The notes beneath the pieces are model-generated. The model made no database searches. It was not told the origin of the DNA and worked only from the letters and a program-made list of their open reading frames with translations. From Nyssa sinensis (taxonomy: Eukaryota; Streptophyta; Magnoliopsida; Cornales; Nyssaceae): 64,000 nucleotides of DNA. Positions 53,166-62,473 of this stretch are shown piece after piece. Each line of letters opens with the position of its first letter. Position 1 is the first letter of the stretch. The position numbers and the translations under genes were made by a program. The stretch lies in NCBI GenBank assembly GCA_008638375.1, contig CM018035.1, positions 22,054,307 through 22,118,306 of the forward strand, given 5' to 3'.

Positions 53166-53620
53166 TTTTATCAGCAAATGAAAATTTTATTGATGTAAAG
53201 AAGCATGCATAAGTAAAACAACAAACCAAATACATCAATATGCAAAAGGCATCATGACAACCAGGGCTCATCCCAAGCAAAAAGAGCTAATCACTTGCCA
53301 TCACAAAAACCAACAAAAGAAATACAGAGAGAATAAAAGAAACAACTTGGCAAGCAAGAGACCAATTTGATCTAAAACAAAGCAAAAACCACCAACATAC
53401 TCCCAGGAAGACAGAGAGTACCCTTCCCAACAAAACCAGCCTTCACAAGCTACAATACCATCATCCTCAATGAGTCAATGGATATAGAAGGCAACCATCT
53501 ATGAAATTCAAATCCTAAAACCAAGCCATACCATTAATCACTGCACTGGCTCCAATTTTCTTAAATGGCCCATTGTAGATGATGATTTTCATCTTCAAAC
53601 TACTTTGTATTAGACAATCT
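53166..53620 (-). repeat. Probable LINE 3' fragment
   Basis: Begins with a T-run and ATCAGCAAATGAAAATTTTA. On the minus strand this is AATAAAATTTTCATTTGCTGAT followed by A's, split here as a plant L1-like tail. Related to 16845-16930. The right limit is a guess. No coding domain seen. Confidence 0.45.
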
Positions 53621-53743
53621 AACACAGTAAATTTTGCATGGAGCAATGAAACATAACTAGACAATTCTTAATAGTTAAAACTCAAAAGCATAATCTATCA
53701 AAGTTCAATACATAATAAGCTTAACATTAAGTTGCATACACTA

Positions 53744-53749
53744 TTTATT
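53744..53749 (-). terminator. Polyadenylation signal candidate of the response regulator gene
   Basis: AATAAA on the minus strand, about 136 bp past the stop codon at 53885. Confidence 0.45.
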
Positions 53750-53884
53750 TTGACTCATCATAGCTAAAACAGGTGAAATTTATGGTTTTCTCAAGGAAGT
53801 TTTATGATTCATATACAGAATTTGAGTTTCTTCACCTTCAAAACCTTAATTTCCATAAGCAGCAGATTCATAGAGGGTCATAAC

Positions 53885-56800
53885 TCAGAAGTTCATAAAT
53901 ATTTGCTTGGTGGAAGGAAAAACCTGCTCAGAGAAACCTTGGCCGAAATCATAGGTGCACTGCTTTGTGCTTGAGTTATGCTCACCCATCACTGGACCAT
54001 CTAGCAAGTCTGATAAACATTGAGGATCGGCAATTTCTGGAAGAAAACCGAGGAGGTCATCCGGGAACTGGTTCTGATTCGATGAACTGTTATGATAATC
54101 TGGCTGAAATGTCACATTTCTGGGGTTGGATAAAATTGGTTCAGAGTTTCTTGAAGTCATGTCCAACCTAGAAGCTGATTTCTCATACCCATTCCCACTT
54201 GAGATGCCATTTAAATTTTCAAGAGTACATGTAACCTCATCTTCATTTTTTGTGTAATCTAAGGTAGAAGGCAGCTGGCTTAACATTCCAAATGCTGGTA
54301 GTTTTCCCATGTTTTGCATCTCCAAAATGTGTGCAGGTTCATTGCTGCCAGAATACTGCAGTGCTTCCCTAGTTTGTGGATGGATTGTTGGCCTTGTATC
54401 CTCTCTACTCCCAATTTGAATGAGGTTGTTATCTGATGATGAATAGATTTGCCGACCAGTATAGTTCCTCCTGCTATCTTGGAGATTAGACTGAGGACTA
54501 CCGGATGAAGTTACTATGCGAGGCATGCACCCAAACCTCCTTGGAATTAATTTGGATGGTAAATCATTGTTGACTGAGGATGTTGGACCCCCCGGTGAAA
54601 CTACTTTGCGTGCATCGGGGGAACGCCAATTGTCATTGCGACATTTCTAGGAAAGAAAAAGAAATTAAAAAAATAAATAAAGGTGAGCGATGCTGCATGA
54701 CAGAAGACTTGCAAAAAAACTTAAAAAGAGATATATCATAATCTAAAGGCTATAAAGGAACTCACAAATTTTATGTTACTACTTAGGAATATGTAAACAG
54801 GACATATTTTATCACTCTTAAAAACTATGTGATGGACCACATTAATAAATGCATCTGGGTCCATTACCATCTTTTTAAAAATGATAAAATAGGGTTAGAG
54901 AATACGTTATATTAACATGCTCAATCATTTATTATCGTTTATGGTAAACATTATTATCTATCTATTGTAAGATAGGCACATTTGCCATCTGCTTTTAGCT
55001 AGCAATTTAGGTGTAAAATAATAAATAAATAAAATTATTCATGAATGCACTACCTCCATGAAAACAACAAATTGAGTACTCTAACTTGAATTGTTATCAT
55101 GATATTTCACATTTTTCTTGATATTTAGTAACATATTGAGTACCCTAGCTTGAATTGTTAAGATTATAGTTGGCAATTTAAGTGTAAAATTAAAAAAATT
55201 ATTCATAAATATACAAGAAATGATATGTTTTGCAGCGCAAAAACCGTCACAAATAATGAATTATCATCGCAAAAACATATAGTTGATTTATTTGGGATGA
55301 TTTATTGCCGCCAAAAAAAAAAAGTATTACTTGTAGTGTACATTAAAACAACAAATTAAGGACCCTAGCTTGAATTGTTAAGTTGTTAACATGATATTTC
55401 ACATTTTTCTTCATATTTAGCAACAGATTGAGTACCCTAGCTTGAATAGTTAACATGATATTTAGCAATTGAAGTGTAAAATTTAAAAATTATTCATGGA
55501 TATATGCACCACCTCTATTAAAACAACAGATTGAGTAACCTGGCTTGAATTGTTAACATGATATTTCACATTTCTATTTGTCATTGAGCTACTTTTGACT
55601 ATGTGCTTCTAGCTCTGTTGATGTTAGGATTATGATCCAACAGTACCTAGGTTTAGCAAATGTTGTACATGGGACTAGCTAGATTGAACTAGTGGATCTA
55701 GGGTTTTGAAATTCTCTAAAAGCATGCTGTAAGTTGTACGCAATGGCGGTTCCAGGGGTGGCCCCTCTCAAAATTTTTAAGAATTTGAGTTTTGTATTGT
55801 AGTTTTGTTAAAAGAAATTTAAAAATTAGGAATTGGTCCCCCTCTCCCCCAAAGTTTGTTGAATTTTCATAAAAATCCCTCTTGAATTTTTAATACATAC
55901 ACTTCGGCCTCTCCTAACCACAAGTTTTAGATCCGCCATTAGCTGCACATAAACGTGATCATGTTTGACAAAGAAATTTAACATGGAAGTGGATCAACAA
56001 GGGCAACCGCAGTGAAATGATGGTTTAAAATTAAGATACAAGATCACACTAACCATTGGCCTAAATTGCCAGCCCCAAATGGTAGTAGAAGACTGCTCAA
56101 ATTAATTGGGAGGAAGAAGAAAGAACCAAACCTGAAGATGACTTGCAACTTGCATTCGTGTGAGACGAGGTACATTCATTAGCTCTAGTATCTCCTTCGG
56201 ATAACACCCTATATAGTTGCAGTGCATACAAGAAATTAACATACATAACTTCAATATATATTAGCAATAACACAAAAGAAAAATCACAGTAGAAGAAAAG
56301 AAGTATGTTTGAAAAAAGCAATTAAAAGGAATATACTTCCTTCCCCGAGCCGATTGACAGCAGCCATGAATTTCCCGTGAAGTTCTTCAGTCCATTCTGT
56401 ACATATCTTCTTGGTAGCTCTAGGCTTGCTCTTATTTCCTGGTTCACATTCTTCATCCTTCTTTTTAGCTTTTCTACTTCTCTTTTTTTTCTTGGACCCA
56501 TCATTGTTGCCTTCTTCAGGAATGTTAATTCCTTTCAATTCATTTGGTTTTCCATTTTCATTGGTTTCTCTTTCATTGCCTTCTTCAGGAATGTTAATTC
56601 CTTTCAATTCATTTTGTTTTCCATTTTCATTGGTTTCTCTTTCATTGCCTTCTTCAGGAATGTTAATTCCCTTCAATTCATTTTGCTTTCCATTTTCATT
56701 GGTTTCTCTTTCATTGCCTTCTTCAGGAATGTTAATTCCCTTCAATTCATTTTGTTTTCCATTTTCGGCTGTTGTCTGCTCCAAGCTATGACGTTTCTCT

Positions 56801-57566
56801 TTCGATATTTTGGACTTGACTATCCTTTCCCTTAATACAAGTTGCCACAGGTTTTTCAAAAAACCCATATTAACCGGCTTTTCAATGAAGAAAGAAGCTC
56901 CATTTTCTAGTGCTATCCTTGCCATCATAGCATCTTCACCCGCAGACATTACTTGATTCGAGAACAATTAAGATGTGGGTAGAATGAAAAAGAAAGAAAT
57001 CCATTAAAAAACTCAAATTAGCTAATAATATTGAGAAGAAAATTTGGGGCAGAATTAGAATTTTAGGTAACACTCACATACTGCTGGCAGTTCTATGTTA
57101 ACTGCCTCCCAGAGAAGCTTAAATCCATCTACATCAGGTAAATGATAGTCTGCAAGCAGAAGGTCAAATTGCCCTTTTCTTTCTGGAAGCATGGACAAAG
57201 CTGCCGACCCGAGTTCAACTGGGGTAACTGAAAAAATGCAAATTGGAAAAGAATTTATAAAGAGAAATATGTGTGTGTGTATATATGTAAGAGTTACAGT
57301 TCACAAGTTTTGATAGAAGTGTCCCTAACAGGTTGAGTGATCCATAGTTCTTAATGATTATCACAGAAAATAGTATACATATATGCCCTGCAGAAACTAA
57401 TATAAAAACTTAATTATAGAATGGGGTTTCGCTTATTTATTTTGATTATTTGTATTAAGTTCTTTGAGCCATGTAATTCTGATTTTGGTGTTAAATTAGG
57501 TAATACACCATTTCAAGGCATTTCATTGCTTGACTATGAATCGATGTCTACAAAACATTTCACAAC

Positions 57567-57610
<44 letters not shown>

Positions 57611-58743
57611 GAAAACTAGAAGAAAAAAAAACATGCAATTTAGTGTTAAATAGGGATTTAAATGGTTTTTGCAAATCTTTTAAAACACAATCAAGCAAAA
57701 CTATTGTTTACCAATGGCCATCTAGTAAAAATAAATTATCTTCCACTGATCACAAGGATATAAATGTTTCACTTAATTTGCACTAGAGAGAATAGGTGGA
57801 ACATAATATTGTAATTTTTTTCTTGAGATAAAATTCTTTTAGAAAAACACAAAAAAAAAAATTAGACAGGGATCCCTAAAACAAAAATGTGCTTGTTATC
57901 ACACAGAATTAAAATCTGATTGTTTCTTGCAGCCAACATATCAAAATTAGACAAGGATCCATTTATTTCAAAAATAATAATAATAATTAAATTTTGATAT
58001 TTTTTCTATGCCGTTAATTGCATGCATGATGGATTTATATAATATAATTTTTTTTTTTTTTTGTAAAACACAGGGTGTCCTAAGAAAACAAATCAATTCA
58101 GTATTTTTGAACTGATATGATCTAAAAAAAAAAAAGGCTCTTGCCTTATTACAGACAAATCAGCCATAAAAATAAAATAAAATAAATGATAAGAGCACAA
58201 ACAAAGACAAGTGACTTCTCTAGAAGTGGTAAAGACCAGATTACCTTATAGAGGACTTGATTATACCACAAATTAAAATGATAGAGAAATTTAATTATAC
58301 CACATGAGATGACCAGGCATGTACATTTTTAAACGATTAATGGACCAAAAAATTGTAGAATACATGTGGAGAACAAGATCAGTTCACAAACGCACACAGT
58401 CTATCAATAACTACGAATCTAGCTAAAGTAAATTTCTTAAGGGTGACATTTAACATTATCAGACTCTAAAATGAAAATTCAAAAAAAATAAATAAATAAA
58501 AGCATGAAGATGTAGGGTTCTGTTTGCTTTATCAGCTCATCTAAAAACTTAGATTGAGCTTCCTCTACCTTTATATGAGCACGTCTCGAGCATTTTAGCT
58601 ATGGAAGCAAGACTTTCCTTATCTTGATCGACCAACAACACACGAATCCCATCAGTGAAGGTGTCAAACAAAGCCACCGGAGAACTTGGACCACTTGGAA
58701 CACTTGAACCTTCAAGGGTCCATGAAGCTCCTGGTTCCCACAT
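53885..58743 (-). CDS. Type-B response regulator (receiver plus GARP DNA-binding), five exons, frame break in exon 5
   Basis: Exons on the minus strand: 58743-58569, 57227-57078, 56951-56337, 56208-56132 and 54647-53885, with GT/AG at each junction and consistent phase over the first four. Residues 34-145 form a receiver domain: VLLVDQD (35-41), phospho-acceptor Asp85 in LLLADYHLPD, Ser111 in VLMSA and Lys133 in FIEKP. A linker with four 23-residue repeats (171-257) and a basic nuclear signal (262-273, KKKKRSRKAKKK) follows. The GARP/Myb-like domain (about 293-343, TEWTEELHGKF to VASHLQKCRND) binds DNA. Such proteins sit in the nucleus and act as cytokinin-type phosphorelay transcription factors. 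In exon 5 the GARP frame runs into a TGA at 54566-54564 (366 residues). The continuing long open part to the TGA at 53887 (MPRIVTSSGS onward) is in the next frame. The break lies at or near the TTTT of 54601-54598. It could be a real truncation, a sequencing error or a pseudogene. Confidence 0.88.
55036..55590. repeat. Degenerate tandem repeat in intron 4
   Basis: Phrases such as AAAACAACA(A/G)ATTGAGTA, CTAGCTTGAATTGTTAA and CATGATATTTCACATTT recur about four times. The second copy is split by the MITE at 55212. Confidence 0.7.
55212..55338. mobile_element. Small CACTA-like MITE in intron 4
   Basis: The right end is ACTTGTAGTG. The left end, TACAAGAAATGA, has lost the first bases of CACTACAAG. 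The interior has an inverted repeat (ATATGTTTTGCAGCG and CGCAAAAACATAT). It interrupts one copy of the intron's own tandem repeat. Confidence 0.55.
55741..55942. mobile_element. Non-autonomous DNA transposon (MITE) in intron 4
   Basis: Imperfect terminal inverted repeats: CAATGGCGGTTCCAGG at the left and TTAGATCCGCCATTAG at the right (reverse complement CTAATGGCGGATCTAA). About 202 bp. Possibly hAT-like, but the target duplication is unclear. Confidence 0.55.
56506..56766 (-). repeat. 69-bp in-frame tandem repeat, four copies, in the response regulator linker
   Basis: Period 69 bp (for example TTCTTCAGGA at 56512, 56581, 56650 and 56719). Each unit encodes 23 residues containing NELKGINIPEEGN; the last copy is partial. 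Copies are almost identical, which indicates recent expansion. Open frames on the + strand here are by-products. Confidence 0.95.
57571..57608. repeat. (TA)n microsatellite in intron 1
   Basis: About 38 bp of TA repeats in the first intron of the response regulator gene. Confidence 0.9.
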
Positions 58744-58748
58744 AACAT
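58631..58748 (-). other. Upstream open reading frame overlapping the main start
   Basis: ATGTTATG: an ATG at 58748-58746 begins five bases before the main ATG (58743), in another frame, and stays open for about 40 codons into exon 1. Scanning ribosomes meet it first, so it could lower translation of the regulator. The end is read approximately. Confidence 0.6.
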
Positions 58749-58767
58749 AAATGTAGATGGAGATACA

Positions 58768-58769
<2 letters not shown>

Positions 58770-58801
<32 letters not shown>
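58770..58801 (-). repeat. (CT)n tract in the 5' leader of the response regulator gene
   Basis: About 32 bp of GA on the + strand, that is CT in the transcript sense, 27 bp upstream of the start codon. Such tracts are common in plant leaders. Confidence 0.9.
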
Positions 58802-58803
<2 letters not shown>

Positions 58804-58824
58804 ATTGTTGTATATGGAAGGTGG

Positions 58825-58893
58825 TTTATAATGGCGGATAGAAACGGAGGCTATTCAACCTTTTAGATATATATTTCTATACACGCATTTATA
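58825..58893 (-). promoter_or_regulatory. Core promoter candidates of the response regulator gene
   Basis: Two TATAAA motifs on the minus strand, at 58893-58888 (TATAAATG) and 58830-58825 (TATAAACC). The first would give a leader of about 110-120 bases including the CT tract, the second a much shorter one. No experimental support. Confidence 0.35.
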
Positions 58894-59840
58894 TTAAAGG
58901 TTTCATTCACTTACCAAAGTTCGTAAACATTTTTTGTTTTGGAGCTTGACTTGAATGAGTTGAATCTCCGTCCTGCATGTAACGCTTGCCTTGAGTTTCT
59001 GTGTGCAAAAAAAAAGTCTTCCAAACAACCAAAAATAAAATATAAAAATAATTCTTAGGGTCCTAAATCCCACCATTGGTCTATGGTTTGACGTTGTGGG
59101 TCCCTCGGCATCTGTTGTGGGTCCCGCTCCTCTTGACTAACCGTAGTGGTCTCAGTTGTAACTGGCTTCAAGCTGACGCACTCATTTTGTTATCTCGGAA
59201 ACCATCCTTCCTTCGGTTGTAAAATTTGAGACATAATTCAAATTTGAAAAAAAAAAAAAAAAAGAATTTGAAGTTTTCATAAAAAATGAAAAATAAAATA
59301 AATTTAAGATAGGAGGGATTGGCTTGTTTATTTCCCTTTTTTGGTAACCATTTCTCCCCCCTATATCCCTCTCCTCATGTTGAAAATTTAAAGAGCAAAT
59401 GAATTTGACTTGATAAGTAGGCAAATTTTGAATTGTTTTGCACTTAATGTTTATGCATTTATGTTCTTTGACCAACAACAATTGTATTGTGAATTAATTT
59501 TCAAGCTCAAAGTGTGCAAAGCCGAGAACCTTACTTCCTCTAATACAACTGGGCAAAGGCTTAATTTTGGGTTGGTTCTACAATTTAAGTTTTGGGACCA
59601 AGTTGATTTACAGATTATTATCTAAAAAATGAATTAAATAATATAATGCCATGACAATTGTTTTACCCGGGTTTGTATTTTCTTTAATTTCAATTATTTG
59701 ATCATTTTAATTCATTATACTGTGTGAAAAAGTGTTATATTTTATTTGAAAAATGTCCCATCAATCCCATTGTAGACTTTGGAGAAGTATGCTATAGGAA
59801 GAAGTGTAAAGATGGGTATTCTAAATGATCTGTGCTCGTT
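58894..59840. other. Upstream intergenic region of the response regulator gene
   Basis: No gene recognised. Short frames here show no domain. A (A)n run lies at about 59249-59264. Confidence 0.5.
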
Positions 59841-60989
59841 TCCGTTGGGCACATTACCAAAAAAAAAAAAGAAAAAAAAACAAGTGAACAAAAGCGGCAA
59901 ATGGAAACCACTAGTAAGGACCGTAAAAAAAGGTCGCAAAAGACTTGAGCGGCATTTTTGCAACAGTCTACACAAATGTTATTTATACTTCCATTGCTTT
60001 TGATTACAAACTGCCCCAAAAAAAAAAAAAAAATCAAGTGGCTGTTTAGGTGGTTTCACGACGATTCGCTTCTTAGACGAAAATATAATACATTTATGGT
60101 GGTTTCTGATAAGCACCACAAATTTAAATTATGGAGTTTTGGCGGTCATTAAACAAATCGTCGCTAATATGTATCTCTAATTACGACATTTGTAAAACCA
60201 CCACTAATATGTATCTCATATTGCGGCATTTGTAAAATCACCGCTAAAAGTTTTGTAGCAATTGTGACACTCTCACTTGCAAAAATTTAGTGGTTTGATA
60301 CAAACCGCCTCAACTTGCAAAAATTTAGTGGCAACTATCAAACCACCGCTAATGTATTTTATTTTTTTTGGTGAAATGAACTTTTTTTACTTAGACCTGT
60401 TCCTTGATACCATTCAATAAATTCAATATTAACTCAATCCAATCCATATATGTTACTAGACAAAACAAGAAACTCAATTCAAGCTTAAACCACACTCAAT
60501 CCATGACAACTAAAATTAAAATCACAATACAATCATATTTAATTAAAACAAATTTTATATGTTTAAACTCCATATACATTAGATAGCCCAAGTACAAATT
60601 CAAAACTCCAACTAATCCATTACTCAACCAAAGTACAAATCCAAACTCCAAAATATTAATCTCTATTTCATCATCATTTCAAACATATTCATACTCCAAC
60701 ATATTGAAAAGATCATCCGATTATAAAAAGATGCAACTTTAATCTCCTACTGTGTTTCACTTACATGCAAAAAAAAATAAGTGAAATCAAAAGGGTAGAC
60801 GAATTACAACACAAATTATGCAATATAGTTAAATTAAAATATATTATGATGAAAGATGTAATACATCCTAAATTGGCCATGCAATACTTTCTCTAACAGC
60901 TTCTCGTATTATTGGATTATCATAATAAGGTCTTAACAATTTATATTGGGACATTAAAGTTTATTCGACATGTATTTCACACATTCTCC

Positions 60990-61040
60990 TCCAAGTGGAG
61001 TATCTCCAGCTAATGTGGATGGGTCCAGACTCTTGATATA
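60990..61040 (-). other. Possible small coding relic of the CACTA remnant
   Basis: On the minus strand this reads STLAGDTPLGGECVKYM, which looks protein-like. I cannot assign it to a domain with confidence. Confidence 0.25.
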
Positions 61041-61179
61041 CCCTATTACAACAATTTTCCTTGGTATTTGAAGACTAAGCAAGTTTGTATTCCTTCTAAC
61101 CTATAATTATGAATATTAATTTTAGAAAGGAAACAAAAAATAAAAGTTTACTAAATTAGTCTACTCATATTTGGAGAGT

Positions 61180-62473
61180 TACTTGGAATATGTTATGTCT
61201 CTCTTGCTTCTTTGATTATTTCATTGGATGTTCTTGCATTGAATCCATTAGCTGCCAACCCAAGTCTCACATTACGAACATCACTAGAATAACCTTTGTG
61301 TTGCTTATCAAACACCTTCTAAGCAAGAGAGTCAGCAAGATGCATTAACACACCATCATCAATACAGCCCTCCACATGCCATTTCATGAGTGAAGCTGTT
61401 TTCAATGACATAAATAATTATTTCAACCTTGGCTTTAGAGGGAAGTAACTTACCTGTTTTGCAGCAATTTTTCTATCTAGCTACATCATTCCATCTAAGG
61501 TCATCACAAATTTTACATTCAATACGATCCTTCTCCTCATTTCTACACAACATACAGTCATTTTAGCAAGCATCAATCTTGGAATAATTAAATTTAAAAT
61601 CATCAACAAACTTCTTAGCACTGGCAAATGACTTGGGCAAGGTTTCAGCATCAGTGAGTGCTTTCTTAATCAATTCAAAAATCATCATGAATACCTTGTC
61701 AATCATTGAACATAACACTTTTATGACTATCAACCGAACAAGGAAGGAAAGTGATGTGAATTTATTGCAACCTGGGTATAAAGCCTATTCGGCATCTTTA
61801 AGCAATATTAAATATTTCTCAGTCTATATATCAACATCTATATTTTCACGTGATTCCACATCATTGGCCACGCTATCCATGTCAGTGAATACCAATTAAT
61901 GCCTCGTGTACCATACTAACTGTTAGAGAATATAATAATAAAGTTACACAATCTTTAATTGCTTAAAATTTTAGATGAGTTAGTGGTTTAACATGATATC
62001 AAAGTAGACAAAAAGTCATGGGTTCAAACCTCATCATTACCCTTGAAAATATGAATTGACACGTGTAGGCTTTAGACTGGCCACATGTAACGGGACGTGT
62101 TAGAGAATATAATAATAAAGTTACACTTTCTCTAACAACTTAAGCTTTTAGATGAGTTAGGTGGTTGTTACACTAACCATGGCATCCTCTAAACCAAGCT
62201 CCGCACTATGCATGTCATTACAAGGCTTAGTCCACAAGCTAGGTCCCTATGAATACAGTTCTTATATATAATCACGAAGAAACTCATTCACAATTAGATG
62301 CTCATATGAAACTTTTTCTAATCACAAGTATGACATTGTGACATTTCCTACATGGACAATATATTTCTGAGTCGAGAGGTTTGTTGGAAAATGAAAATTA
62401 TTTTATAAATTCTTTAACACCATTAATATATGACTCCCTGAACCTGTAGCTCAAATCAATCCAACTCATCCAT
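61180..62473 (-). pseudogene. CACTA TNP2-type transposase remnant
   Basis: Starts at the ATG at 62473 (MDE, then after a frame change WIDLSYRFRESYINGVKEFI). It continues with CPCRKC, then after another change SYEHLIVNEFLRDYIRTVF: the transposase-associated domain. Beyond the TRIM, 61640-61440 encodes KIDAC, a stop, then NDCMLCRNEE and CKICDDLRW. 61325-61190 encodes KGYSSDVRNVRLGLAANGFN. Both are typical of the TNP2 core. The rest of the core is missing. Stops and frame changes make it non-functional. It is a different copy from the element at 564-19482. Confidence 0.8.
61921..62172 (+). mobile_element. TRIM (terminal-repeat retrotransposon in miniature), complete
   Basis: Two direct repeats of 73-74 bp (61921-61993 and 62099-62172), both starting TGTTAGAGAATATAATAATA and ending in ACA, enclose about 105 bp. 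The duplication CTAAC is at 61916-61920 and 62173-62177. Directly after the first repeat, TGATATCAAAG resembles the tRNA-Met primer site TGGTATCAGAG. A short GGGACG precedes the second repeat. No coding capacity; total 252 bp. It must rely on proteins from other retrotransposons. It lies in the CACTA transposase remnant. Confidence 0.88.

Larger units (their letters stand above)
59850..62473 (-). mobile_element. Second CACTA element remnant, minus strand, interrupted by a TRIM
   Basis: Right to left it shows a transposase start and core, then a long non-coding part, then a region (60000-60370) packed with short repeats such as AAACCACCGCTAAT and GGCGGT that look like CACTA subterminal repeats. 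No intact CACTA ends were found, so the limits are approximate. A TRIM (61921-62172) sits inside. Confidence 0.65.

Noticed and set aside
54540..54605. A small intron that would repair the frame break in exon 5
   Set aside because: The only GT...AG pairs here give introns under about 70 bp, and none restores the required phase.
56377..56835. Long + strand frames rich in Phe and Ser
   Set aside because: They are the reverse strand of the 69-bp repeat in response regulator exon 3; the minus strand has splice sites and conserved domains.
58549..58569. Extension of exon 1 to 58549
   Set aside because: The receiver domain continues in phase only when the donor after 58569 (AAAG/GTAGAG) is used.
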